Assembly (NCBI GenBank): GCA_013365325.1
Contig: JABVXV010000377.1
Span: forward strand, 1 to 55,944
Reading direction: 5' to 3'
DNA length: 55,944 nucleotides
DNA from: Dipetalonema caudispina
Lineage: Eukaryota > Nematoda > Chromadorea > Rhabditida > Onchocercidae
Shown: piece by piece, positions 40,401 through 51,051 of the stretch
Layout of the letters: each line of letters opens with the position of its first letter
Numbering within the stretch: the stretch's first letter is position 1
The notes under the pieces: generated by a model
What the model was told of the DNA's origin: nothing
Seen by the model: the letters and a program-made list of their open reading frames with translations, nothing else
The model's database searches: none
Translations under genes and position numbers: made by a program

Positions 40401-42401
40401 TAAAATCGGCAGTCGAGGATATGATCAACTTGTTTTGGATTGTTCACTGAACTACAAAGCGAGACGCGTTGTTTTGTTAAACCACCATGCTAAAAAATAC
40501 CACTGAAAGCACAATAACAGTTTCAGTATGCTCATACAATATTAGTAAGTCTTACCGCAAAACGAAGAGGAATGGCACTGGCAGTACCAACGGTGAGGTA
40601 ACTATAGGAATGTCCCTCAACGGAAAATTGTTGCAGATGTAAATTAGTAGGTACAGATGCGAACGCAACACGGAACTTCTCTGTGGAGGAACGAAAGGAG
40701 GGGCCCGCATAGGATTCAAGGAATTCCAACGAATCCATGAAGATCTCTTGATTGGCGGACAAATGCCTATAAAGGAGAAATATGTGAAGTCTGCGACATT
40801 TAGGGAATGCAAGCGTAGAACCAAATAGAAAGGAAGCGAGTTAGGTGTCAAGAATAATCTTTATCTAAGGAAATCAAGTACAGCTTACCTAAGACAGTCG
40901 TGAACTGGATCCAGATACTCGTTAGGTACACACCACAAACGGCTCTTCAACTGTTCACTCATTTCATTACACCATTTTAGGTATAATTTAACCAGCTGTA
41001 TAGGTAATGTTGTGCACAGCTTACTTTCCCACATCACTTCTTCGCATACGATCTTTCGAGAGTGTAGACTAACATTCTAAATAGTTGTTATTTCCCTACT
41101 AAACAATAACTAAATGAAAACGAAAGGATTTAAATGAGAGGATAGCAAAAAATCATCAAGGCAAATCACCACACTGGCATTATAGTAAGTCACTAGAGTG
41201 GTAAAGTATGTCAACTGACGACGGAACCGAACATCAGAAATAATTATTTGTGTCTTAAAGGAGGTCAACGAAAAAACAATAAGCAATGGAATGGAAATAA
41301 CGTACCTGAGAAATAGAGAACTTATAAGTCTTCCTCACGGGATTGGTCAGGTAAAAGGAGTTCATCGAGTTCGATGCAGGAGGCGTAAAAGCACTAACGG
41401 TGCAAGTGTTAAAAAAATTATCAGCTATTTCATCAAGCTCAGCTTGAGCCATTCTATGCGAACAAGTTGATATCTGAAATAAATAACTCCATTACCTTTA
41501 ATAAGGACAATAAGAGTACCTTCTTTTATTTCAACAGAAAGTTACACCACTGGCCAATGGCAGAAGCAAATGTTAATCTGGGATGAAATCCCAAATCATC
41601 AAAAGAGCTCTGTTCAGTTACTTGACTAGTCTATATTTTCCTATTAATTCCTTTCTTTCCATAGGTAAGTCGTCTACCTCTCTATTTCAAATTACTTTTA
41701 GTAATTTCTCTTACCTTTACCATCCATTCCTCTCGCTGCTTATCGCTCTTTGAGAAAAAAGTAATTGATCCAGAATCGAATTTCAGCATGAATGGAAATC
41801 TGCCATCCTTATTCGGAAGTGTTTCTAAGCATACTTTCTCTAACACAATAATCATTGGTTCAATAGGTTCTTCTTTGCAATAGCGCACACCCAACACATT
41901 ACTGCGAATTTTCAGCTACAAAATAGTCTATTTCAAAACAAAATAAACTGTGAGTATCCTTCTTGCATAAAATTATTGCTAGAGATTGTTAATAAAAGGC
42001 TAATGCGCTAAATTATGTGGATGCAACAGGTCGAAAGTTGAACAAAAGAGGTGGGAAGGTCATCAGATGGGATAGACGAACAAAAGCACTTTTTTCAAAA
42101 GTTTTTTTAAGGATGAAGAGGCATCCTTTGAAATTGATGCCCTTTCATAGCGTTTTCAATTGACTTCATAAATTAATTTTGAAAAATATTAAAATTCCAA
42201 GAACTTCTCGTTACAAAACTAGACGATCAATACTCTCACAATATTTTCTTTTCTGTACGACAGTAGTAGCCTGAAATTAGAACTGACTTCAACTTTCTTT
42301 AACATTCCATTACTTTCCATTTCCATTTGACCATAGAAATTATTTTCGTAGTTAGTAGAAAACATCCATTTGTAGATATCAATAGCGTTATCATCTTCCA
42401 T
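37431..42401 (-). CDS. INPP4: Inositol polyphosphate 4-phosphatase (INPP4 type) with PH-like N-terminus, 14 exons, 814 aa
   Basis: Exons: 42288-42401, 41715-41915, 41306-41473, 40889-41076, 40556-40766, 40265-40489, 39933-40109, 39516-39626, 39262-39364, 38992-39167, 38710-38910, 38362-38586, 38078-38257, 37431-37595; phases agree (2445 nt). The catalytic loop is CKSGKDR (731-737), the CX5R signature of INPP4A/B (CKSAKDR in human). The middle region matches human INPP4: WESKLCTTLPIQLVKLYL, SYAGPSFRSS, FASVPTNLHLQQF, FAHGGL, FWNLGINHEATFSQ. The tail RPPSGTF matches the RPPEGTY end. The enzyme removes the 4-phosphate of PI(3,4)P2 and restrains PI3K/AKT signalling at endosomal membranes (family knowledge). 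Residues ~30-107 look like a PH domain (MLKF, ITFFSKSDKQREEWMVKV as the last strand and helix). The N-terminal C2 domain of vertebrate enzymes is not seen. The exon 1 donor could be GTCAGT (used here) or GTTGAA two codons earlier. Confidence 0.92.
37694..37720. repeat. (TA)n microsatellite
   Basis: About 13 uninterrupted AT dinucleotides in the last INPP4 intron (37596-38077). Confidence 0.95.
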
Positions 42402-42403
42402 CT
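42402..42403 (-). promoter_or_regulatory. Acceptor abutting the INPP4 ATG (likely spliced-leader site)
   Basis: On the minus strand TAATTGTAG is followed directly by ATG. The zero-base gap is typical of nematode trans-splice sites. Confidence 0.5.
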
Positions 42404-43260
42404 ACAATTAATTTAGTGAAAAAAAAAAAACACTCTTTCATCTCATACACGTTAATTTCAATAATCACTCACACTCTCTTATGTGAATTAGATTTGAAAA
42501 AAAAAAATTTAAGCCGGAATTATCTCACGATTATTTCTTTTCGAATGCATATATTTTCCCACATTATTTACTACAAATCAATCAACTAGTAATTCTCGTG
42601 ATACAAACAGCAACAACAACAACCACATAGTAATGTAATTTATGCCTACGATTGTTGCACTTATAGAAGGACATAATGTTTTCAACGATCAATCAAAAGA
42701 TGTTACATAATACAATTAGAACAACAAATATTATTACATATCACATATTCTAACATTAGATGGATATGATCAATTTACAATTCTCTAATTATATAAATAA
42801 TCATAAATTAGACATATATCATTATGATATTTTTGCCAAAATATATCCGTACCTGCTAGATTATCACACCTGTCGGATTAATAATCTACCGCATGCAATC
42901 TAAATCGTTATAAGATAGGATAGACTGTTGCAGCATTGTAGCGAGTCTTTTTTTTTTGACGTTTATTGTAATTGACGTATTTTCTGCTATGGAAGTTTAT
43001 TTTTACGTGCGTAAATGTTGTACGTAAGAGATAATTTCCTTTACGAATAACACAAATCGAAGTATGTTTTAGAGTATTATATGATATCATTTATATTATC
43101 ATATTTTATATTTTACATATATATGTATATATATTACATGTGAATAGGAATAAGCTGAATTAATTAAAAGAACAGCTCAATCAATTGGTGTGTTAAAATG
43201 AAGTAGAGTATGGATCATTAAGGAAGGATATTGTAAATATTTGCTGTAAAATATACGACT
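42404..43260. other. Upstream region of INPP4
   Basis: About 0.86 kb of very AT-rich DNA with TATATA stretches (43109-43133) and a short run of CAACAACAACAACCAC near 42610. It should hold the INPP4 promoter. No gene was found. Confidence 0.6.
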
Positions 43261-43332
43261 TTGATGGGAAAATGTTTCCGATATTTTTGGAAAATTTTTA
43301 AATTTCTTTTAATATCAAAGAATAATATAAGT

Positions 43333-44560
43333 TGCGTAATATATCAGAGGAGTTTGTTTCGTAAAGAATACAGAGAATTTCTTGGAGAGGAGGATATTAT
43401 AAATTTGTCAATATTCCTAGATAAAAGATATGTGACAATTCGTAAAATAATTGATTGGTCTTTTTTGTGGTATGCATTCAACTCATGCTTAAAAGCTGAT
43501 GCATATCGTGGTTTAAAATTGGTTGTAAGTTTACGAAAAATATGTTTAATTTGGAGTCAAATCCGTCATCTTCAACCAATGATCATTGAGAAATGAATCT
43601 TTTCTGCGCAAATAAACTGGTGATGATCCGATTTGGTGCTCATGACAAGATTATTTATGCCGGAAAACTTATTTGTACTTTCTTTATACTTTAGGATGAC
43701 TGCTGACATAATTTCACGCTATCGGATTGCCTCGTTTTGCTGCAACACATCAATACATAGCTAATCGATTATTTAAATGGTAATTTCTCTTATTATTGGG
43801 AAGAAAGTGAAATGTAAAAGGAATACTAGAAGTTCTCATTTATTCCATTCCTGTCAATCTTTCTGCCAATTTTTTTTTTTTTCTTTTTTCTTTTGCCATT
43901 TTGTTAACTTCTTGGTTCGTTACAGTACTGAAAAAATGTGACGTAAAATCATTCATCGACAGTTAAACAATATCGGTATTTGTCTCAGAAGACTAAAAAA
44001 ACCCTGATAGTCCAGAATTGGTATTCATGCAAGGATTGAAGGAATTTTTGAAAGGAATCGTTGGTGTATGCCTCGTCTACACATTATGTTTACATGGATG
44101 GACTGATATCATTGCAGTTAGTTTTCATTATGAGCAATGATTATTTCTATCCACACTAAGATATAGTAAGAAAATAGTGAAGACTACAGTAATGTTAAGA
44201 CGCCAATGCAAGCAAATATGTATTCAGTATAGTTAGAATAGTAAACATATAGCAGTCTTTGATAGCAGCACTGTTGAGAGTGAGATGTAAATATGACAGT
44301 CATATGAAGCTGATGCTGACTCAGTTCAGTGAACTGAATTATTCTTAAATTTTTGAAGGAAAATGTTCGATGACTCACAAAGTTCATTTAGTTTGGACAG
44401 GAATTCATCTGCATATTATGATTGAACCCGCATGTAATGATGCAGCAAATCGTTGGATTACACTCTCCAAGCCTGGACATATGAGTCATATGTTTTGGAA
44501 GCTTGCTTCTGGCTAACAGCAGCAGCTATTTGTTTGATGTTTATAAGCCACTTTCTTTGA
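43333..44560 (+). pseudogene. Exon-like fragments of an unrecognised membrane protein (probable relic)
   Basis: Several protein-like segments follow each other on the plus strand. (a) 43333-43524 reads FRKEYREFLGEEDIINLSIF ... DAYRGLKLV and ends at a perfect GTAAGT donor in phase 0. (b) After a CTTTAG acceptor near 43694, one frame reads MTADIISRY and a second, shifted frame continues AIGLPRFAATHQYIANRLFK to a GTAATT donor at 43780. (c) 44010-44117 reads ELVFMQGLKEFLKGIVGVCL ... HGWTDIIA up to GTTAGT. (d) 44436-44552 reads KSLDYTLQAWTYESYVLEAC, then a transmembrane-like LTAAAICLMFI, then a stop. The frame change inside (b), phases that do not join and missing acceptors argue for a decayed gene. 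The family was not recognised. Confidence 0.35.
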
Positions 44561-45012
44561 TTGACGCACTGAAAATGGATTTCAGTTGGACGTTTTTTTT
44601 TTTTTTTTTCTTGCTAGTGGTAACGGTGTTAGCATATACTTATCATTATTAGTTTTCAGTAGCTCAAGTTCATTTGTAAAGAGTTGTTATGAATGGTTTG
44701 AAAATAAAATCAAATGTTTAAGCTAAATGATGAACGAAAAAAGGGGGCAATGCTGTTTCATGTCAGGTGTTCAGCAAACGTCTTGGTTGAGAAGTCTATT
44801 TCAGTAATATTTAAAAATTACTGATTTACCGGAAAGATACGAAACAGAAAATAACATCTAAAAGTTAAATTGAAGTTTCTTTAGTTATTATTGTGGAAAA
44901 CAACTTTTTCTATCATTATTTGCTTAATTTAGTAGCATTATCTAGGTGTAAAACATTTGAAAAGTTATGCAAACATTGTGACATATCGAAAAGTCTTCTC
45001 GGATGATGAATA

Positions 45013-45210
45013 ATGGTACTTTATCAAACGCATTTGACAAATTTTACAGAAAAATTGGTGGGTAACTATATCACCCCAGCAATCAGCGGATTGTTTTTGA
45101 TCATAGCCATATTATTACATGCTTGTCGAGATTATTCGAAGTTGTCACTATCATTTTCAATTAGTGATAGCGGGGATGATAATAAAATGCTCATTCAGAT
45201 AAGAAATTAG
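45013..45210 (+). CDS. Small ORF with one transmembrane-like segment
   Basis: A 65-codon ATG frame with a hydrophobic stretch (ITPAISGLFLIIAILLHAC) and a basic/Ser tail (RDYSKLSLSF). It could be a further fragment of the 43.3-44.6 kb relic or a chance ORF. No splice sites or homology clearly support it. The GH18 gene downstream has its own start and signal peptide, so this is not needed as its N-terminus. Confidence 0.15.
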   Translation: MVLYQTHLTNFTEKLVGNYITPAISGLFLIIAILLHACRDYSKLSLSFSISDSGDDNKMLIQIRN

Positions 45211-45719
45211 AAAGACTGCTTAATCATGCCTCTGCATGTTCGTGATGCAACCACAACATGCTTGTGCTAGAATCATGTTTAGTGCGACGGATTGGCCAAT
45301 ACTCTACTGTGCATGTGTGCCAAACTTAACATCTTCCTACAAAGTGCTCCTCTCATTTCGGAACTAAATTTTAAAAAAATGCAACGATTCGTTATCAGTA
45401 AACATTGGTGTGCTTTTTCGATCCTTTTCTTCAACTTTATCCTGTTGAAACTCTTATAAAATTTTGTCAAATATGTCACTGAATGTTTATTTAGCAAAGA
45501 GATAATTATTTCTTCATTACCTTTAAATTATTGCAATAATACTTATGTATTATTGCAATAAAATAGTACTTATGATTATAGCTAATATCGGCAACGATAA
45601 CAAAGGTATAGCGTTAAGCTGTTTGCATTAAAAGTTTGATTGATGATGGTTTGTTTTGGCTAATCATTCATTGAAGACAAAAGAAGTAGCATTTTTATAG
45701 TAAATTAATATTGAATTTC
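45211..45719. promoter_or_regulatory. Upstream region of the GH18 gene with paired palindromes
   Basis: About 0.5 kb with no gene. The 14-bp perfect palindrome ATTATTGCAATAAT lies at 45527-45540, and a second copy with a one-base end mismatch lies at 45549-45562 (22-bp spacing), some 160-195 bases before the GH18 start. The TTGCAA core resembles C/EBP half-sites; function is inference. Confidence 0.35.
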
Positions 45720-45721
45720 AG
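45720..45721 (+). promoter_or_regulatory. Acceptor abutting the GH18 ATG (likely spliced-leader site)
   Basis: TTGAATTTCAG runs directly into the ATG at 45722. A strong acceptor with no upstream coding exon suggests SL trans-splicing. Confidence 0.55.
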
Positions 45722-48439
45722 ATGATTCTATCACTAGTAATTATCTATGCTGTACATATTCTTTCGATCCTGCAATCTCAACCAATTATAAGCTGCTACT
45801 TCCAGTAATTCTTATTTCTTTGTTTCGTATTATCATTTCTTTTTTTTAAAATATATAATGCTTGATCTAATTATGGCAAAAGCTTATCAGTTATAATCTA
45901 CTTGATGAGTTCAATTTGTACGTTTAGAAGATATCAATATTCTTAAACTCATTTAAATGTTAGTTATTTCATTAAACGCTGTTAATGTATCACTTAAGGG
46001 AAGGAAATCCACCTGTAAGCTATTTCGAAGAAAATCTGTGCACTCATTATAATTTGATCGGCTCTTGTACAATTGACGAACATTATCATATTGTCCTACC
46101 TAGCAGTACAATAATAGCTACCGTGAGAGAAAGGTTGCATGGTCAACGATCATCTCCCAAATTGTTGATTACCCTTACACCAATCAATAGCCGTATGTCA
46201 CATCTCGTAAGTTTGCGCTCTTACATTACTTTCATCGTCTTACTTTATTTTTCATATGGTGATATATGCGATATTTTGACTGATTGCAACGTTTGCTTCA
46301 GGTCATATTCGGTGGTTCAGACTCCCTATATTAGACAACTCTCTATCTTTTCGTTTGAAAACTTTTTTCGATATCTTTTTTGTCTGAAACCTCCCTTCCC
46401 CTTTTTTTTTAAACTTTGCTTTCACTCTTCTTTTCTTTTTTTTTTTTTTTTGAAACATTTCTTGTTGTGCTTTGGCACTACGCAGTCGTTTTATACGTTG
46501 TAGTTTGGACTTTCAACTATAATTATTTTCGAATTCTCGAAAATTAATATCAAATCAATGATTCTTCTCCAGAATGCTTACTCCAAGGGAGAGTATGTTG
46601 ATAGTTCCATTGCAAGCATCAAAATATTAACGAAGTAAAGGCAAGGTTAGCTTTGTTGTTTTCAGATAATAAGCAATGAACTAAGAAAAAAATTGGTAGA
46701 AGATGTAACACAGTACTTGGTGACGAACGAAGTCAACGGTTTCGACATCGATTGGGAGTTCCCGGTATGGAGTCGAGATGCAAAACCTACGGACAGAAAA
46801 GGTCTATCTGTCCTTATCGAAGTTAGCCCTTTGTGCATTATTGTAACTTCTTATTCTTTCCGAAAAGATCCTTTTTTGAGAGTTAAATTAATCATATCGA
46901 TTAATATTCTCTAATCTTTTTAGGAACTACGAGAAAGTTTCGACCGGGTCAAATCTAACCTATTGCTAAGTGCGGCAGTAGCTGCACCTGCTACAATCGC
47001 TGATAAGGCCTATGATGTTATTCCATTCAACAAGTCATATTTTCATACTTAGTTCTGCCTTTGTATATATTAAGGTCTAGTCTCCCCACTCTTAAATTTA
47101 TGCCGTAGGTCTCTGATTACCAGTGCATCGAGTGAACCGGTTCAACTTAATTACAAACAGAACTAGAAACCTTAAACAAATGCACAGATAATTTTCTTTC
47201 AGATATCTGGACTATGTGCAAATTATGAACTACGACTTCCATATGTATTCTAAGCTGGAGCCTTGCACAGGTTTCAATGCGCCACTGTTTCGTAAATTGT
47301 ATGAATTTGGAATACTCGGCAAAATGAATTCGGTTAATTTGCAACTGATCTTGTCATGGAAGAGTTGTAATATCAGACTTAAAATGAAACTGAAATGATT
47401 GTTATTGCAGGATTACTCGACACAACATTGGCTAAAAAAGGGTCTCTGGGCCAACAAGACTGTATTCGGTATACCCACTTACGGACGCGGCTATACACTT
47501 CTCAGTAAATACCTTCACTTTCTTTACGCTCCAGCTATCGGGCATGCGAATATTGGTGCCACTTACCCGTTTGTTGAGGTATTTTTCATATAAAATCCTA
47601 ATCCTAGTATATTTATTCATTCTTGCACAAAATCCGTCTCGTATATCTTATCGCAGTATAAAGTGGACTGTTAAATGCCATAGAGCCCATTTCTAGCCTG
47701 GAACAAATCAAGAAGTGCAATTTGGCATCCAATTAATATCAGTCATTCAAATAACAATGCTTGATAAATGGATGAATTAGGATTTAGAAGAGTCATAAAA
47801 ACCGCATTTGGCGAATTATTAGCACTACTGGAAAGAAAGCTATATTAAAGATCTGGTCGATTTTGACTGTTTTAGTAAAAGAAAAATATTGTGGAAGGAT
47901 ACATCGGAAATAGAGTCATGACGATACTTTATAAGTCAATTAGTCATCAATTATCAGTTGGTCACTCTAACGCCTGCTTCCAACAAAACTTCTCGCCTCC
48001 ATCTCCTTTCGTAATGCTTCAGTTTTTTAGAAAACTTCTTTTGAGGTGTGTAATCTAACGGAAACAAAGAATTATAAATATGTATTTGATGAGAAGACAC
48101 GATCGGCATATATTTACGGTGGTAATCGGCAATGGTTGGGACTAGAAAATCCAATAACAATATTTTCAAAGGCGAGCTATATGAAAGCCTACAACCTTGC
48201 CGGTATTATGATATACGACCTAGCATCCGATGATTATAAGGTGTTGTTTGATATAAGAGCTTATAAGATTATATCAAATTGTCCGTTTCCTTCTATCCCT
48301 ACTTCACCACACTTACTGAATTCTTAGTTTTTTTCAGGGAGTATGTAGGAGGGGAACATATCCGTTGATAAAAGCAGCTAAAGTAGCAACACATGATGAA
48401 ACACAAAAGCGGGAAAAAGCGAATCGATCAAATGTATAG
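45722..48439 (+). CDS. Secreted GH18 chitinase-like protein, 9 exons, 373 aa
   Basis: Exons: 45722-45804, 45999-46206, 46666-46821, 46924-47033, 47203-47332, 47411-47504, 47535-47578, 48046-48240, 48338-48439; phases agree (1122 nt). The N-terminus MILSLVIIYAVHILSIL is a signal peptide. The first strand reads PIISCYF, then ENLCTHYNLIG. The GH18 signature DxxDxDxE appears as NGFDIDWE (121-128): the first Asp is Asn, and the catalytic Glu128 is present. MNYD (194-197) matches the conserved M/YxYD strand, and GIPTYGRGYTLL and GGNRQWLGLENP match later strands. At strand 8 the usual Trp is Tyr332 (AGIMIYDLASDDY). The SxGG motif of strand 3 is absent (LLITLTPINSRMS). No chitin-binding domain follows; the tail is short and basic. 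It could hydrolyse a chitin-like or other glycan, or act as a lectin. Exon 8 uses a modest TTTTGAG acceptor. Confidence 0.9.
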
Positions 48440-48555
48440 TTATTGGAAAAGAGAAGAAAGAAATGAAGGAAGAAGCCTAAAGAGGGGGAGAATACCACGA
48501 GGAACATTCTGAATATTCAAGTTAGCGGAAGTATACAGTTAGCATTTTTGTTATT

Positions 48556-48561
48556 AATAAA
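48556..48561 (+). terminator. AATAAA poly(A) signal, GH18 gene
   Basis: AATAAA about 117 bases after the GH18 stop codon, a normal distance for a nematode 3' UTR. Confidence 0.5.
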
Positions 48562-49338
48562 AATAACTGTTCCAGTTCCAATAATCCTTTCTTACACAAT
48601 CTCATTAATAGAGAATTGCATTACTAACACTACTGGGATGTTTCAGGGTCAGCAGACCTTTATTATGTATATTGTTAAAGCATCTAATGCTACAAAGCAG
48701 ATACATTTAAAAGTTGAGGTCGAAGATCACAGTGAACTTTGTCAATAATGCTAGCAAAGCTAATAAAGTAGTGGAGAGAGTTTACTACAGATTTGTGACG
48801 TATCCTTGCTTTCAATTAAACCATATTTCAGTTATGCTTTCCTAAGATTGCTTGTCCAATGTTTGTTCCGACTGACTCTCGTGATCAAGATGTATATACC
48901 ATGTTCCTTCCTGGCTTTTCTGTGGAATATCATTAAATGACAAATTTAGATCAATTCTGTAAAATTGCTATCATCCGCCTTATAAGAGAAAGATCGATAT
49001 ATAAGTATACAGCGCTGCACGGAGCAAGCTATATTCTTCAAATTCTATCCTTTATATGTTAGTCGGCATCTGTGGATGATGAAGTTCTGAAAAAATTTTA
49101 GATTTCTATCGACCAATTGGTTTTGGATGCAGAAATTAATCTCTTCATTTATTAATCGTTTGAAGGATATGAAGCAGAACTATGATTCAACGCTAGTCAT
49201 TTTCTGACCTTATCATTAACAATTCACATCCGATTCGTTCCTTAGCTTTTTATCTCTTTATACCTGTTTCATTTGCTTTGCAGTGAGCCTTCTCAGTGAT
49301 GCTTTTTTATTCAGATTTTCCAGACTTGAATCCTTCAA

Positions 49339-49831
49339 GGGTTTCCAATCCGCGTTGAATAGAATCTGCGCAGTACATATACAACGAGTGGATAAATGAT
49401 GCATTGAATTGGTAGGGAAAACATACCTGAACAATTTTTCAGGTATGTTTTTCCTTGAGATATATTGGCCATTAAAAAGACTCGTCATCGATGAAATCAT
49501 TGAAATAATAGTTACTATTCAATATAGATAAATTGATATAATAGTTTCTATTCAGTGTAGATTGTTTTTATTATATTATTTTTACCACTCACTGCTTAAC
49601 TTCTAGTTTTGTGATGAAAGGGTTTAAATCCGCGTTCAACAGAATCTACGCAGACAACCCGTGCTATTTCATATAATGCTTGACAACCAGCGCTATTTCA
49701 TATAATACCAGGAAGCATTATTTTATCTAAATTGAAAAAAAAGTTGAATGCTTGATGCGTCACCGCAAACAGATGTATTGATTGTAAGACCGGACAATTC
49801 GTGACAACTCGTGCTATTTCATATAATGCTT
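49339..49831. repeat. Dispersed local repeat copies
   Basis: Two copies of a ~34-bp unit (core AATCCGCGTT, then AGAATCTRCGCAG) lie at 49339-49373 and 49620-49653. Three copies of a second unit (GACAAC, then CGCTATTTCATATAATRC or a close variant) lie at 49653-49681, 49682-49708 and 49803-49831. The first two of these are back to back. They may be remains of a duplicated or non-autonomous element; no terminal repeats were identified. Confidence 0.7.
49416..49454. repeat. Inverted repeat (16-bp arms, 6-base loop)
   Basis: GGAAAACATACCTGAA (49416-49431) and TTCAGGTATGTTTTTCC (49438-49454) are reverse complements apart from one extra T. The inner 14 bp pair perfectly around the loop CAATTT. In RNA this is a stable hairpin. 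Confidence 0.9.
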
Positions 49832-51020
49832 CCTGGAAATTATTTGCGAGCATCGCTTCTCAAATAAATTTTCAAGCAGAGAAAACATCATCACCTATGC
49901 AAAATGAGACAGTGCTCACTGTCAAAAGCTTGTTCTGAACAGAAAACTTACGGAACGGAATAAAGGATAGCATCACAAGACTCGATCGATCATCAGTCGA
50001 TGTCCCGTCATTTTCAACATGCAATTGGCAATTATCAATTTATGCTCCTCCTCTTTACGAATTGCTTGCATCATCAGTCTTGATCTTCACTTTAATACTG
50101 TTCGCCACTCCTACTTCCTTCCTATTTTTTAAGATAATGTTAATGAAGAGTTTAAATATATTAGTGGATTTCTATCAACATTTACAATTATAACGGACGT
50201 GTAGCCAGAGAGAAGCAGATGAAGATAGTCTACTATTTGAGATCCTCCTCTGGAGAAGTTGAAGTTTGGCTGTAATCGAGTGTAAGATAAACTTATTGCC
50301 TGAATGTAAGGGTAATCCATGCTACTAATTATTCTTCGAGAATTATTAGCTTGATGCAAGTAAAGAATATATCGTCGCATGTACAACATGAAGCAATGCA
50401 AACCGTCGATGACTTGACCTTCATAGGAAATCTAAGGAATTGATATCCTATCCGATCATGATCAACGGGTACTTGAAGGAAGCGGAAAATGAACTTGCGA
50501 TTAATTGAGTAACTGAACAAATATCTTTTGTGGTGCAACATTTCTGAACAAATAGTTAGAGTGATCAGAAATGACGCAACGTATTGAAAACAGTTAATCC
50601 TTAATTACTTCAATTAGTTCCTCATTTCACTAGATGAAACATAAAATACGAACCGATCTTTGGTAATTTCCGGAACTGTTGAACATTTAATTATCACCAG
50701 GAATATCGCATATTTCCTAGTGCTTCTGGGAACATTGCACGCTTAAGATCGGTTCACATCCTCATGATAGTATAAATTAACGACAAACTCCTTCTATCAA
50801 TTAGTTCTCTTCTCATTAATTGGGTTAGTGCTCGAATCGCAAAAGTAATTGGCGGATTGCAATTGAAGAGCGGAATTATCAGAGAGTATGAGATGATGTT
50901 TTCAGTAATTCTATTAATTGTTCTTCAGTATTTGAGTGATGGAAAGTTGACGTATCATGTTTAGGATACATCAGTACAAGCATGATATATGCCTTCTTGT
51001 AAATGAAGAAAAAAATATTT

Positions 51021-51023
51021 CAG
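51021..51023 (+). promoter_or_regulatory. Acceptor upstream of the metal transporter start
   Basis: ATATTTCAG ends 28 bases before the ATG at 51052, a candidate spliced-leader site. Confidence 0.4.
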
Positions 51024-51051
51024 AGAATATTAAGAAAAATATTTCAAAGGA

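Larger units (their letters stand above)
48440..51051. other. Intergenic region with local repeats and a hairpin
   Basis: About 2.6 kb between the GH18 and metal transporter genes. It holds a poly(A) signal, a hairpin at 49416-49454 and scattered repeat copies at 49339-49831, all listed separately. The minus-strand ORFs at 49258-49500 and 50129-50541 are not protein-like, and the first spans the hairpin. No gene was found. Confidence 0.6.

Noticed and set aside
40552..40851. 99-codon minus-strand ORF
   Set aside because: It is a shifted-frame shadow of INPP4 exon 40556-40766.
45985..46503. 172-codon ORF taken as one exon
   Set aside because: Only 45999-46206 is a GH18 exon. The rest runs into the intron past a GTAAGT donor, and the upstream part precedes a TTAAG acceptor that joins exon 45722-45804 in phase.
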